Positions 18,993 through 28,159 of a DNA stretch of 64,000 nt are shown one piece after another; position 1 is the first letter of the stretch, and each line of letters opens with the position of its first letter. This DNA is from Stenotrophomonas sp. MYb238 (GTDB taxonomy: Bacteria > Pseudomonadota > Gammaproteobacteria > Xanthomonadales > Xanthomonadaceae), in the NCBI RefSeq assembly GCF_009496535.1, contig NZ_WIDL01000007.1, positions 62,001 to 126,000 of the forward strand. Direction: 5' to 3'. A program made the translations under genes and the position numbers. The notes beneath the pieces are model-generated. The model worked only from the letters and a program-made list of their open reading frames with translations. It searched no databases and had not been told where the DNA came from.

Positions 18993-21602
18993 TCATGGCG
19001 CATCGTCGATGATGTCCTCGCGCGGCAGCGCGCGGTGGTTGTAGTGGCTGGCCATGCTGAAGCCGTAGGCGCCGGCGTCGGCGATCAGCATCACGTCGTC
19101 CGGCACGGTGGTGGACGGCAGCTTCACCCGCTGCGCGAACACGTCGCTGGATTCGCAGATCGGGCCGACCACGCTGAAATCCGCGTCGCGCGCGTCGTCC
19201 AGCCGCGACAGGTTGGCGATGTCGTGCCAGGCGTCGTACAGGGCCGGGCGCAGCAGCGCGTTCATGCCGGCATCCAGGCCGATGCGGCGCACGCCGTCCT
19301 TCTCCACCACCTGCGTGGTCCGCGCCAGCAGCACGCCGGCTTCGGCGACCAGGAAACGGCCCGGTTCGACCGCCAGCTGGAAAGCCGGGTGCACCGCCTT
19401 GATCTCGGCCAGGCCGGTGGCCCAGGCGTCGAGGTCGAACGGTTCGTCGTCGTCGCTGTAGGGCACCGGCAGGCCGCCGCCGATGTCGAGGATCTCCACG
19501 CTGCCGATGCGGCGCGCGAAACCGGCCAGCTCGTCGACCATCTGCTTCCAGTGGCCGCTGTTCTCCACGCCGCTGCCCAGGTGCGCGTGGATGCCGATGA
19601 TGCGCACGCCGAGGCCGCGCGCCACGTCGAGGAACTCGTCCACGCGCTGCGCCGACAGGCCGAACTTGGCCTCCTTGCCGCCGGTGTTGACCTTCTTGTG
19701 GTGGCCGTCGCCATGGCCCAGGTCGATGCGCAGCCACAGCGCGCGATCGCGGAAAACATCCGGCCAGCGCCGCAGCAGCTCGACGTTGTCGACGGTGACG
19801 GTGACGCCGCGCGCCAGCGCGGCCGCGTACTCGGACACCGGCGCGAAGCTCGGGGTGAACAGCACGCGCGACGGCGGCAGGTCCGGCAGCGCGGCGAACA
19901 CGTGCTCGACCTCGCCCAGCGACACGCATTCCAGGCCGAAGCCTTCCTCCACCAGCGCACGCAGGATGGCCGGGTGCGGGTTGGCCTTGATCGCGTAGTA
20001 GCGCCGGTCCAGCGCCGCCACCGCCTTGAGCTGGCGGGCGCGCTCGCGCACCGTCGGCAGGTGGTAGACGTAGCGCGGCGTGCCCTGCGCGGCCAGTTCC
20101 AGCAGTTGCCGGCGCTGCTGCGGCGCGCGCCACCACGGCGTCGCGCGCGGGCGCACATGGCCGATGATCTCGCGCCAGCGCGGGCCGAACACCTGCTCCT
20201 CGTATACCGGCATGGCGCCGCTGTCGATCAGTTCGTCGTGCAGGATCGGCAGCAGGCCGTCGGCGTCGGCCTCGTCGATCACGAAGGTCAGGTTCAGGTC
20301 GTTGGACGACTGCGAGATCATGTGCACGCGCTCCTTGCCGAACGTGGCCCACACGTCGGAGAGCTTGTACAGCAGCGAGCGCATGCCGCGGCCGACCAGG
20401 GTGATGGCCGCGCACGGCACGATCACCTTGACCTTGCAGATTTCCGACAGGTCGGCCGACAGCGCCGCCAGCACGTCGGTGCTGACCAGGTTCTCGGACG
20501 GGTCGAGCGAGACGGTGACGTTGGTCTCGGCCGAACCGATCAGGTCCACCGACAGGCCATGCCTGCGGAACAGGTCGAACACGTCGGCCAGGAAGCCGAC
20601 CTGCTGCCACATGCCGATGCCTTCCATCGACACCAGCACGATGCCGTTGCGGCGGCTGATCGCCTTGACCCCCGGCACCGGCTCGGCGCTGCCGTCGATG
20701 CTGGTGCCGGGCATGTGCGGGCGCTCGGTGTCGAGGATGGCCATCGGCACGCCGGCGTCGCGGCACGGCTTGATCGAGCGCGGATGCAGCACCTTGGCGC
20801 CGGTGGTGGCGATTTCCTGCGCCTCGTAATAGTCCAGCCGGGTGAGCAGGCGCGCGTCTGGCACGTCCTTCGGGTTGGCGCTGAACATGCCCGGCACGTC
20901 GGTCCAGATCTCCACGCGGCTGGCGCGCAGCAGCGCGCCGAAGTACGCGGCCGAGGTGTCCGAGCCGCCGCGGCCGAGGATCGCCGTGCCGCCGTCGCCG
21001 TGGCGGGCGATGAAGCCCTGGCTGATCAGCATGCGCGTGGGCTGGGCGTTGAAGCGCTCCTGGAAGCCGGCGTCGCCCTGCCACTGGCAGTTCACCGACA
21101 GGCGCTGCGACCACTCGGTCTGGTTCGGCGCCGGCGGCTGCGCGTGCAGCCACTGGCGCGCGTCCATCCAGCCGAAATCCAGGCCGTTGCCGCGCAGGTA
21201 GGCCGCGCCGATGGTCGAGGACAGCAGTTCGCCCTGGCCCAGCACCTCGGCCTGCCAGTCCAGCGGACGGCCGGCCGCGCGCGGGTCGTCGAGCAGCGCC
21301 TGCAGCGCCGCCAGCCGCTCGGCCAGCACCTCGGCGCCCAGTTCCAGCTCGGCGAGGAAGTCGTTGTGGCGCGCGACCAGCGCGGCCATCCGCTCGCGGC
21401 TGTCGGCGGCGCCATCGGCGATGGCGGTCAGTTCATTGGTCACGCCCGACAGCGCGGACACCACCACCAGCACCCGGCCACCGGTCTCGTCCGCACGTTT
21501 TTTCGCCAGTTCCCCGATCGTGTTCCAACGATGACGACGCGACACCGAGGTGCCACCGAACTTGAGAACGATCCAGCGATCGACGAGGGGGGAAGAGGAC
21601 AT
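18993..21602 (-). CDS. lysAC: Bifunctional aspartate kinase / diaminopimelate decarboxylase
   Basis: Carries the first and last steps of lysine synthesis in one chain of 869 residues. Residues 1 to about 460 are an aspartate kinase with the VLKFGGTSVS nucleotide motif and C-terminal ACT-type regulatory segments. Residues from about 500 are a PLP-dependent fold-III decarboxylase: YAIKANPHP (PLP lysine), HAHLGSG, EPGRFLVAEAG and the GPICESSD substrate cysteine loop. Such a fusion is known in Xanthomonadaceae. It allows direct feedback of lysine on the committed step. It is upstream of murL and may be cotranscribed. Loss of DAP through the decarboxylase competes with cell-wall use of DAP. Confidence 0.95.
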   Translation of the reverse strand: MSSSPLVDRWIVLKFGGTSVSRRHRWNTIGELAKKRADETGGRVLVVVSALSGVTNELTAIADGAADSRERMAALVARHNDFLAELELGAEVLAERLAALQALLDDPRAAGRPLDWQAEVLGQGELLSSTIGAAYLRGNGLDFGWMDARQWLHAQPPAPNQTEWSQRLSVNCQWQGDAGFQERFNAQPTRMLISQGFIARHGDGGTAILGRGGSDTSAAYFGALLRASRVEIWTDVPGMFSANPKDVPDARLLTRLDYYEAQEIATTGAKVLHPRSIKPCRDAGVPMAILDTERPHMPGTSIDGSAEPVPGVKAISRRNGIVLVSMEGIGMWQQVGFLADVFDLFRRHGLSVDLIGSAETNVTVSLDPSENLVSTDVLAALSADLSEICKVKVIVPCAAITLVGRGMRSLLYKLSDVWATFGKERVHMISQSSNDLNLTFVIDEADADGLLPILHDELIDSGAMPVYEEQVFGPRWREIIGHVRPRATPWWRAPQQRRQLLELAAQGTPRYVYHLPTVRERARQLKAVAALDRRYYAIKANPHPAILRALVEEGFGLECVSLGEVEHVFAALPDLPPSRVLFTPSFAPVSEYAAALARGVTVTVDNVELLRRWPDVFRDRALWLRIDLGHGDGHHKKVNTGGKEAKFGLSAQRVDEFLDVARGLGVRIIGIHAHLGSGVENSGHWKQMVDELAGFARRIGSVEILDIGGGLPVPYSDDDEPFDLDAWATGLAEIKAVHPAFQLAVEPGRFLVAEAGVLLARTTQVVEKDGVRRIGLDAGMNALLRPALYDAWHDIANLSRLDDARDADFSVVGPICESSDVFAQRVKLPSTTVPDDVMLIADAGAYGFSMASHYNHRALPREDIIDDAP

Positions 21603-21817
21603 TGGCGTGGAGGTTCACGTTGGGGAGAAAGACCCGACGGGCGGGCGGAACCGTCGATTCTATAGCCATGCCCTGCCCCGCGGAGCCGCCGGTTCCGGGC
21701 GACAGCATGGCATTGCCGGCGCTGCCGCCGCCCGCCGGCGCATGCCCACGTCCCGGCAACGCTCGCGATGCGGGCGCACCCGGCCTATGCTGGCCCGCCC
21801 TCGCCTCTGCTGCCGCC

Positions 21818-22678
21818 ATGACCGCACGCCGTTACCTGCAACTGGACGTCTTCGCCGCCCACCCGGGGGCCGGCAACCCGCTGGCCGCCGTGATCGACGC
21901 CGACGGCCTGGACGATGCCGCCATGCAGGCCATCGCCGCGTGGCTGAACCTGTCCGAGACGGTGTTCTTCCTGCCGCCGCAGCCGGGCGCGGACTACCGC
22001 ATCCGCATCTTCACCCCGAAGATGGAACTGCCCTTCGCCGGCCACCCCAGCGTCGGCGCGGCCTGGGCCGCGGTGGAACGGGGCCTGGCCACGCCCGACG
22101 ACGAAGGCCGGCTGGTCCAGCAGTGCGCCGCCGGCCTGCTGCCAGTGCGCGTGCAGGGCGGCGGCCGTTTCCGCCTGCTGCATGTGCGCAGCCCGCGGGC
22201 GGTGCAGCGCGACACCGCCGCACCGCCGCTGCCGCCCGGCCTGGCCGCGCTGGCGCACCCGGGCGCGGAACCGGTGCTGTGGAACAACGGCCCGGACTGG
22301 TGGCTGCTGGAAGCGGCCGACGAAACCGCGCTGCGCCGCTACAGGCCGGAACTGGGCGCCATCGCCGCCCTGCCCGGCAACGGCAAGCTCGCCGTGTTCG
22401 CCGCCGCAGCGCGGCCGGACGTGGGCTACCAGTACGCGGTGCGCGCCTTCGCCCCCGGCGTGGGCGTGGACGAGGACCCGGTGACCGGCAGCGCCAACGC
22501 GCTGGTCGCCGCGCACCTGCTGGCGCAGGGCCGGCTCGCGCCGGGGCAGCAGTACCGCGCCAGCCAGGGCCGCGAGCGCGGCCGCAACGGCGAGGTCCAT
22601 GTGCAGGTGGACGCCGAGGGCCACGTCTGGATCGGCGGCGAGGTGCAACCGGTCATCGACGGTCATATCGCCTGGTGA
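21818..22678 (+). CDS. PhzF-family isomerase-like protein, paralogue 1
   Basis: 286 residues from MTARRYLQLDVFA, chosen because the paralogue downstream starts identically (MTTRRFLQLDVFA). Family features are visible: AHPGAGNPLAAV, the catalytic Glu region NLSETVFF, FTPKMELPFAGHPSVGAA, and EDPVTGSANALVAAHLL near the C-terminus. PhzF proteins isomerise small substrates (phenazine precursor in Pseudomonas), but no other phenazine genes are here, so a housekeeping or unknown metabolic role is more likely. It is divergent from lysAC, with 215 bp between the starts and no recognisable lysine riboswitch. Confidence 0.88.
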   Translation: MTARRYLQLDVFAAHPGAGNPLAAVIDADGLDDAAMQAIAAWLNLSETVFFLPPQPGADYRIRIFTPKMELPFAGHPSVGAAWAAVERGLATPDDEGRLVQQCAAGLLPVRVQGGGRFRLLHVRSPRAVQRDTAAPPLPPGLAALAHPGAEPVLWNNGPDWWLLEAADETALRRYRPELGAIAALPGNGKLAVFAAAARPDVGYQYAVRAFAPGVGVDEDPVTGSANALVAAHLLAQGRLAPGQQYRASQGRERGRNGEVHVQVDAEGHVWIGGEVQPVIDGHIAW

Positions 22679-22697
22679 CAGCCCCGGCATCGCCTCT

Positions 22698-22768
22698 GTA
22701 GGAGCGCACTTCAGTGCGCGATGAAGCCTTCTTGGTGAAGCCCGTCGCGCACTGAAGTGCGCTCCTAC
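22698..22768. repeat. REP doublet, GCACTTCAGTGC arm type
   Basis: GTAGGAGCGCACTTCAGTGC and its reverse complement are separated by about 25 bp. The inner palindrome GCACTTCAGTGC is a third variant of the same element. It lies between the two phzF paralogues, whose flanks are otherwise not repeated. Confidence 0.9.
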
Positions 22769-22802
22769 ACACACATATCTCCCACATCCGTTGGAATCCT
22801 CC

Positions 22803-23678
22803 ATGACCACCCGCCGCTTCCTGCAACTGGACGTCTTCGCCCCGCGCCCCGGCACCGGCAACCCGCTGGCCGTGGTGCTCGACGCCGACGGCCTGGACGA
22901 TGCCGCCATGCAGGCCATCGCCCGCTGGACCCGCCTGCCCGAAACCACCTTCGTCTTCGCCCCTACCGCGCCGGGCAGCAGCTACCGCATCCGCATGTTC
23001 GCGCCGCAGAAGGAAGTGCCGTTCGCCGGCCATCCCAGCGTCGGCAGCGCGCACGCGGTGCTGGAATGCGGCCTCGCCACGCCGGTCGGCGGCCTGCTGG
23101 TGCAGGACGGCATCGCCGGCCAGCTGCCGCTGCGCGTTGACGAGGCCGACGGCGTGCGCCGCATCGCCATCCGCACCCCGCGCGCCTCGGTGGCCGAGGT
23201 CGTGGACGCCACGGACGCACGCCTGCGTCCGGCTATCGCCGGCTGGGCGCTGGGCGCGCTGCCGCCGGTGCTGATGGACGGCGGCCGCCGCTGGTGGCTG
23301 GTGGAACTGGCCGACGAGGCCACGCTGCGCGCCCTTGCGCCCGACTGGGATGCCATCGCCACGCTGGCCGAAGCCACCGGCGCGATGGGCGTGTTCGCCT
23401 ACGCCCGCACCAACCACCAGGCCTACGATCTCGCCGTGCGCGCCTTCGTCGGCAACGGCCGCCGTTTCGAGGACGCCGCCTCCGGCGCCGCCAACGCCGT
23501 GCTAGCCGCGTGGCTGGACGAACGCGACGCCCTGCCTGGCAGCGGCAAGCGCTACACCGCCAGCCAAGGCCGCGAGGTCGGCCACGACGCGCTGCTGGAA
23601 CTGCGCATCGACGAACACGGCGACGTGTGGTCCGGCGGGCAGGTGCAGACGGTGATCCGCGGAACCATCGACTGGTAA
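22803..23678 (+). CDS. PhzF-family isomerase-like protein, paralogue 2
   Basis: 291 residues, clearly homologous to the gene just upstream: MTTRRFLQLDVFAPRPGTGNPLAVV, RLPETTFVF, FAPQKEVPFAGHPSVGSAH and FEDAASGAANAVLAAWL. The motif EDPVTGSAN of paralogue 1 reads EDAASGAAN here, so the substrate pocket differs. A 12-bp longer start (MESS) is possible. The pair looks like a tandem duplication that has since diverged, later split by a REP element. Function unknown beyond the family fold. Confidence 0.88.
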   Translation: MTTRRFLQLDVFAPRPGTGNPLAVVLDADGLDDAAMQAIARWTRLPETTFVFAPTAPGSSYRIRMFAPQKEVPFAGHPSVGSAHAVLECGLATPVGGLLVQDGIAGQLPLRVDEADGVRRIAIRTPRASVAEVVDATDARLRPAIAGWALGALPPVLMDGGRRWWLVELADEATLRALAPDWDAIATLAEATGAMGVFAYARTNHQAYDLAVRAFVGNGRRFEDAASGAANAVLAAWLDERDALPGSGKRYTASQGREVGHDALLELRIDEHGDVWSGGQVQTVIRGTIDW

Positions 23679-23749
23679 GGTCCGCCAATGCTCTGGACAT
23701 GCCATATCCATTTGACCTCCCCGCCTCCGCTCCGATGAGGAGATCGTCG

Positions 23750-24565
23750 ATGATGCAATGGTCATTGCCGCTGGCGATGCTGGGCCTGTTGGCGGGATGT
23801 GCCTGCAAAGCACCGGCCAATCACGCTGATGCGAACGTGGACGTGAACGGTATCGAGCGCGTCCAGATCGAATACCGCCACATGGGCTGGGACAACATCG
23901 AAGAACACTACACGCTCGTGCCGCGCGGGGAAGCGTTCGTATTGCGTTCCAGCTATGAAGGTCGAAACCACGTGCAGCGCGGCGACTTGCGAACCGTACC
24001 GGCCGCCAGGGTTCGCGATCTCGTTGCGGCCGTCAAAGCGTCTGCATGGACGCGCCGGCAGAGCATGCATCAGTTGGCCATGCGGATCAGTGCCAGGCAA
24101 TTGCTCCCCGGAAGTGAGGGCGACTGGTACACGTCAACCGACTGCGGCAAAGCAGAACAACGGGTTCTGGCCGGGCAGTACATGAAACACAGCGGTCCCG
24201 TCGAAATCCTGGATGCCTTCTATGCAGAGACCCTCCGCTGGACTGACGACGACCCCCAGGCGCTGGTGCGGATATTCCACAGGAATGGAACCCGGACGGT
24301 TTTCCATTCCGACTCGCAGAAAGCGTTGATGCTTCCCTGGGTCATCGGCGAACGGGAAGAGCCTCCATCAGCCACCACGGAGAACTGGTCCATTCCCATG
24401 ACTACCACGCTGCGAGCGCTCGTTCCTCCGGATTCCCGCCTGCACGAGCGGCTCGACGGCGTGAACTCAACTGCTCGCGATATCCGATCGCATATGGCCT
24501 GGGAAGCCAGGGAGCGGTGCACCGCCCTGAGACAGGGCCTGCCTGCTTCGTACCGATTCCAGTGA
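23750..24565 (+). CDS. Lipoprotein of unknown function
   Basis: 271 residues. Start chosen by the GAGGAG ribosome site 7 bp before the ATG. A lipobox LLAGC places the acylated Cys at residue 17, so the mature protein is anchored in the outer or inner membrane. The remainder is soluble and mixed, with two short Cys regions (STDCGKAEQ and RERCTALRQ) and no motif I recognise. It follows the phzF pair by 71 bp. Base use is slightly less GC-biased than its neighbours, so recent acquisition or lower expression is possible. No function can be assigned. Confidence 0.75.
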   Translation: MMQWSLPLAMLGLLAGCACKAPANHADANVDVNGIERVQIEYRHMGWDNIEEHYTLVPRGEAFVLRSSYEGRNHVQRGDLRTVPAARVRDLVAAVKASAWTRRQSMHQLAMRISARQLLPGSEGDWYTSTDCGKAEQRVLAGQYMKHSGPVEILDAFYAETLRWTDDDPQALVRIFHRNGTRTVFHSDSQKALMLPWVIGEREEPPSATTENWSIPMTTTLRALVPPDSRLHERLDGVNSTARDIRSHMAWEARERCTALRQGLPASYRFQ

Positions 24566-24632
24566 TTGCCGGCCCCAACGAAGGCATTCCCGCCACAGTC
24601 CCTGCCGGGCAAGCCCGGCACCTGCAGACAGG

Positions 24633-25337
24633 TCAACGCGAAGTGCGCAGCGCCTGCTGTTCGACCAGGGTGAGCGCGACGTTGTCGCGCAGGTAGGCCG
24701 GCTGCACCAGCTCCGGGGCGATGCCTTCGCCACGGGCGAAAGCCGGCACGGCGATCTTCAGCACGTCCGCGGCGCGCGGTAGCGCCTGCGCATCGACCGA
24801 CGACAGCCGGGCCTGCAGGCGCGTGGCGAGCAGGCCTTCGGCCGCGCCGAAACCGGTGCCGACGCCGGCCCAGCGACTGCCGTTGTCGGGCAGCTGCAGC
24901 GCGTCCGGTGCGATCACCACTTCGGCGCCCTGCACCTGCATCACGCCTTCGGCGTCGCGCACGCAGCGCGCGGCGTAGACCTCGCCCATGCGCGCGTCGA
25001 TGCTGGCCAGCGCGTGGCGGGCGTCGTCCGGCGCCTGCAGCGCCAGCACCTGCAGCGTGGATACCGGCAGCAGCGGGCGGTCCAGCGCCAGCGCGATGCC
25101 CTGGGCGATGGCGATGGCCAGGCGCACGCCGGTGAAGGCGCCGGGGCCGCGGCCGAGGGCGATGGCATCCAGCTGCGCGCGGGCGATGCCGGCTTCGGCC
25201 AGCAGTTGTTCCGCCCACGGCAGCGTCAGTTCGGCATGCCGACGCGGCGCGATCTCGAAACGTTCCAGCACCTGCCCATCGACATGCAGAGCGACGGAGC
25301 AGGCTTCGGTGGCGGTTTCCAGGGCGAGCAGCTTCAT
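24633..25337 (-). CDS. tsaB: tRNA threonylcarbamoyladenosine synthesis protein TsaB
   Basis: Non-catalytic partner of TsaD, with TsaE, in t6A37 modification of ANN-reading tRNAs. 234 residues, from MKLLALETATEACSVAL with the ASKHA-fold N-terminal LALETAT strand. The TsaB region GRGPGAFTGVRLAIAIAQGIA follows, then IDARMGEVYAA. Neither a metal-binding His motif nor an extended C-domain is present, which separates it from TsaD. It lies downstream of the YoaA-type helicase gene on the same strand, with a repeat-filled 171-bp gap. Confidence 0.93.
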   Translation of the reverse strand: MKLLALETATEACSVALHVDGQVLERFEIAPRRHAELTLPWAEQLLAEAGIARAQLDAIALGRGPGAFTGVRLAIAIAQGIALALDRPLLPVSTLQVLALQAPDDARHALASIDARMGEVYAARCVRDAEGVMQVQGAEVVIAPDALQLPDNGSRWAGVGTGFGAAEGLLATRLQARLSSVDAQALPRAADVLKIAVPAFARGEGIAPELVQPAYLRDNVALTLVEQQALRTSR

Positions 25338-25413
25338 GGGGCAAAGGACAAGAAAACAGGGAGCAAGGGTAGCACTGTGCCCATGCGCACCTTTCGATCG
25401 GACGGGTCCCTTC

Positions 25414-25540
25414 CCTTCTCCCATCGGGAGAAGGCGGCGCGCAGCGCCGGATGAGGGCAAGGGCGCAGCCTCATGCGATCGTGCCTCAGGAAGGCTTCGC
25501 CCCAGCCCTCACCCCGACCCCTCTCCCGCGAGGAGAGGGG
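25414..25540. repeat. Paired CCCTTCTCCC / CCCCTCTCC hairpin repeat overlapping yoaA end
   Basis: Hairpin 1 (25414-25434) has arms CCTTCTCCC/GGGAGAAGG; hairpin 2 (25518-25540) has arms CCCCTCTCC/GGAGAGGGG. They bracket GATGAGGG and CCCTCACCCC half-repeats, forming one composite dyad. The right hairpin lies inside the last codons of the helicase gene. This is a dispersed-repeat style known from several gammaproteobacteria. Confidence 0.75.
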
Positions 25541-27500
25541 CTTCGAAGAAGGCCTGCACATCGGCCAGCTCGCGGGTGCGGCGGAACGGCGGCAGCGAAT
25601 CGAGGAATACGCGCCCGTAGCCGCGGCTGAGCAGGCGCGGGTCGCACAGCACCAGCACGCCGCGATCGGTCTCGCTGCGGATCAGCCGGCCCACACCCTG
25701 CTTGAGCGCGATCACCGCCTGCGGCAGCTGTTCGTCGCGGAACGGGTTGCCGCCGTCGCGGCGGATCGCGTCCAGCCGCGCCTCGTACACCGGGTCGTCC
25801 GGCGCGGCGAAGGGCAGCTTGTCGATCACCACCACGCTCAGCGCGTCGCCGGCCACGTCCACGCCTTCGCGGAAACTGGCCGAGCCGAGCAGCACGCCGT
25901 TGCCCGATTCGCGGAACCGCTGCAGCAGGCTGGCGCGCGGCGCCTCGCCCTGCACGAACAGCGGCCACGGCCCGCCGCGCAGCGCATCGGCGGCCTCGCG
26001 CAGCGCGCGGTGCGAGGCGAACAGCAGGAAGGCGCGGCCCTGCGAGGCTTCCAGCACCGGGCGCAGGGTGGCGATCAGCGCCGCGCCGAAGCCGCGCGCG
26101 GCCGGATCGGGCAGCTGCCTGGGCAGGTAGCACAGCGCCTGTACCGGCCAGTCGAACGGACTGGGCTGGACCAGCGTGTCGGGGTCGTCCAGCCCCAGCC
26201 GCGCGGCGAGATGGCCGAAGTCGCCATCGACGGTGAGCGTGGCCGAGGTGAATACCCAGGCCGCGTGCGAGCGCTGGCGGTGCTCGCGCAGCGGCCCGGA
26301 TACATCCATCGGCGTGCGCTGGCAGCGGAAGCCGCGCGGGGTGAGTTCGTACCAGAGCACATCGTTGCCGTCGGCCGCGGCCTGCCCGGGGTCGTCGGAC
26401 TCGAAATCGGGCAGCGGCGCATCCTCGCCCAACCAGCGCGCCAGCCGCGCGGCGCCTTCGCGGGCGCGGGCATGGCAGGCATCAAGCCCCGGCGACGCTT
26501 CGCGCACACCCGCCAGCGCATCGCGCAGCTGCGCCAATGCCGCGCCCAGCACGTCGAACCCTTCGGCCACCTCGGGCACCGCCAGCGCGCGCCATTGCGT
26601 GCCGCGCGGCGGCAGCTGTTCCATCGCCGCGCGCAGTTGCCGCAGCGCCATTTCCAGCGTCGCCACCGGCTGCTGCAGCGCCGGCTGCGCGCCGGCCACG
26701 CCGCGGCATTCGGCCAGGCAGTCGCGCGCCAGCTCCTGCCACGGGCGCATGCCGAAGCCTTCGCCGAAGAAGTTGGCCGCCAGTTCCGGCAGCTGGTGCG
26801 CCTCGTCGATCACGAACGCCTGCGCGCCCGGCAGGATCTCGCCGAAGCCTTCCTGCTTGAGCGCCAGGTCGGCCAGCAGCAGATGGTGGTTGACCACCAC
26901 CAGGTCGGCTTCCTGCGCGCGCTGCCGCGCCTGCACCACGAAGCACTCGCCCCAGAACGGGCAATCGCTGCCCAGGCAGTTGTCGACGGTGGAAGTGACC
27001 ATCGGCAGCAGCGGCGAGTCGTCGGCCAACCCGTCCAGTTCGGCCACGTCGCCGAACTGCGTGCGCCCGGCCCAGGCGACGATGCGCTGGAACTGCGCGG
27101 CCTGTTCGGGCGAGGCGAAGCGCGGCTCGCCGCGCGCCTGGTCAAGCCGGTAGCGGCACAGGTAGTTGGCGCGGCCCTTGAGCAGCGCGCTGCGGTGGCC
27201 GACGCCGAGCGCGGCGCGCACGCGCGGCAGGTCGCGCTGGTAGAGCTGGTCCTGCAGCGCGCGGGTGCCGGTGCTGACGATGGTCTTCAGCCCGGACAGC
27301 AGCGCCGGCACCAGGTAGGCGAAGGTCTTGCCGGTGCCGGTGCCGGCCTCGGCCAGCAGCACGTCGCGCTGTTGGAAGGCGTCGGCGATGGCCTCGGCCA
27401 GCCGCAGCTGCGCCGCACGCGGAGCGAAGGCGTCCAGCTGCCGCGCGAGCGCGCCGTCCTGGCTGAGCGCTTCACGACTGGCGGCGGCTAGGGAAAGCAT
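25509..27500 (-). CDS. yoaA: XPD-like DNA helicase, YoaA/DinG family
   Basis: ATP-dependent 5'-3' DNA helicase for repair or replication conflicts. 663 residues. Motif I AEAGTGTGKT is near residue 50, the DEAH-type box reads IDEAHQ, and four Fe-S cysteines occur in LCRY and NCLGSDCPFWGEC. Helicase motif VI QGVGRLIR is in the C-domain. Length and Fe-S spacing fit YoaA better than the longer DinG. The final ten residues APLLAGEGSG are encoded by an intergenic repeat hairpin that runs into the gene. It lies between a TPR lipoprotein gene and tsaB on the same strand. Confidence 0.9.
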   Translation of the reverse strand: MLSLAAASREALSQDGALARQLDAFAPRAAQLRLAEAIADAFQQRDVLLAEAGTGTGKTFAYLVPALLSGLKTIVSTGTRALQDQLYQRDLPRVRAALGVGHRSALLKGRANYLCRYRLDQARGEPRFASPEQAAQFQRIVAWAGRTQFGDVAELDGLADDSPLLPMVTSTVDNCLGSDCPFWGECFVVQARQRAQEADLVVVNHHLLLADLALKQEGFGEILPGAQAFVIDEAHQLPELAANFFGEGFGMRPWQELARDCLAECRGVAGAQPALQQPVATLEMALRQLRAAMEQLPPRGTQWRALAVPEVAEGFDVLGAALAQLRDALAGVREASPGLDACHARAREGAARLARWLGEDAPLPDFESDDPGQAAADGNDVLWYELTPRGFRCQRTPMDVSGPLREHRQRSHAAWVFTSATLTVDGDFGHLAARLGLDDPDTLVQPSPFDWPVQALCYLPRQLPDPAARGFGAALIATLRPVLEASQGRAFLLFASHRALREAADALRGGPWPLFVQGEAPRASLLQRFRESGNGVLLGSASFREGVDVAGDALSVVVIDKLPFAAPDDPVYEARLDAIRRDGGNPFRDEQLPQAVIALKQGVGRLIRSETDRGVLVLCDPRLLSRGYGRVFLDSLPPFRRTRELADVQAFFEAPLLAGEGSG

Positions 27501-27620
27501 GCGGAAGCCGGGAACAGGGACAAGGGGTCAGGAAATGGAAAATGGCCGGCAACCGCAGGGGACAACGGGACGAGCCAGGCGTCCATTCCCCGCTCCCCGT
27601 TCCCCCTTCCCCGCCTTCGA

Positions 27621-28151
27621 TCAATACCGCTTGATCCCGGGCACGGTGCACCCTTCGATCTGCGCGTGCGCCGAGGTGGCGTTTTCCTTTTCGCCGCGCG
27701 CCAGGTGCGCCTGCTCGACGGTGGCCCAGTGGCGGCGGCACAGCGGGCCGGTGCGCGAGCCGAGCGAGACCGCCTTGCGCGCCAGCGTCTCGGCGCGCGC
27801 CCAGTCGCCCTGCAGCAGCGCGATCTCGGCGCGTTCCTGCAGGATGCCCGGGTCGCTCTCGACCAGCGGCAGCGCCTGGTCCAGCGCCTCGGCGGCGCCG
27901 GCCAGGTCGCCGGCCTCGCGGCGCTCGGTGGCGACATGGCGCAGGTCGTCCACCTGCGGGTCGCGCAGCGGCTGCACCGACAGTTCCTTGTCGTCGGCGC
28001 CGGCGGCGGCCTGCACCGCGGCCATGCGCTGCGCGGGCGTGGTGGTATCGACCGCCGGCGGCGGCGGGGGCGGCGTGCTTGTGCAGGCGGCCAGGGCTAG
28101 GGAAGCGGCCAGGACGGCCAGGGCGCGGCGGATCGGAAGCGGGCTGTTCAT
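27621..28151 (-). CDS. TPR lipoprotein downstream of mrcB
   Basis: 176 residues with lipobox LAAC (Cys23) after the signal MNSPLPIRRALAVLAASLA. A proline-rich linker (TPPPPPP) follows, then about 100 residues of helical repeats (AGDLAGAAEALDQALPLVES and GDWARAETLARKAVSL) typical of TPRs. The start is 9 bp beyond the mrcB stop, so translation is probably coupled. A TPR lipoprotein next to PBP1B suggests a cofactor role like that of LpoB/CpoB for the synthase, but there is no direct homology to LpoB that I can see. Function inferred from context only. Confidence 0.8.
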   Translation of the reverse strand: MNSPLPIRRALAVLAASLALAACTSTPPPPPPAVDTTTPAQRMAAVQAAAGADDKELSVQPLRDPQVDDLRHVATERREAGDLAGAAEALDQALPLVESDPGILQERAEIALLQGDWARAETLARKAVSLGSRTGPLCRRHWATVEQAHLARGEKENATSAHAQIEGCTVPGIKRY

Positions 28152-28159
28152 GCGCGGCA

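Noticed and set aside
17130-21665. A 1511-codon plus-strand open frame
   Set aside because: It is antisense to murD2, murL and lysAC and comes from GC-rich third positions; no domain is visible.
21603-21817. Lysine riboswitch before lysAC
   Set aside because: No conserved lysine-aptamer helices or terminator seen in the 215-bp divergent region.
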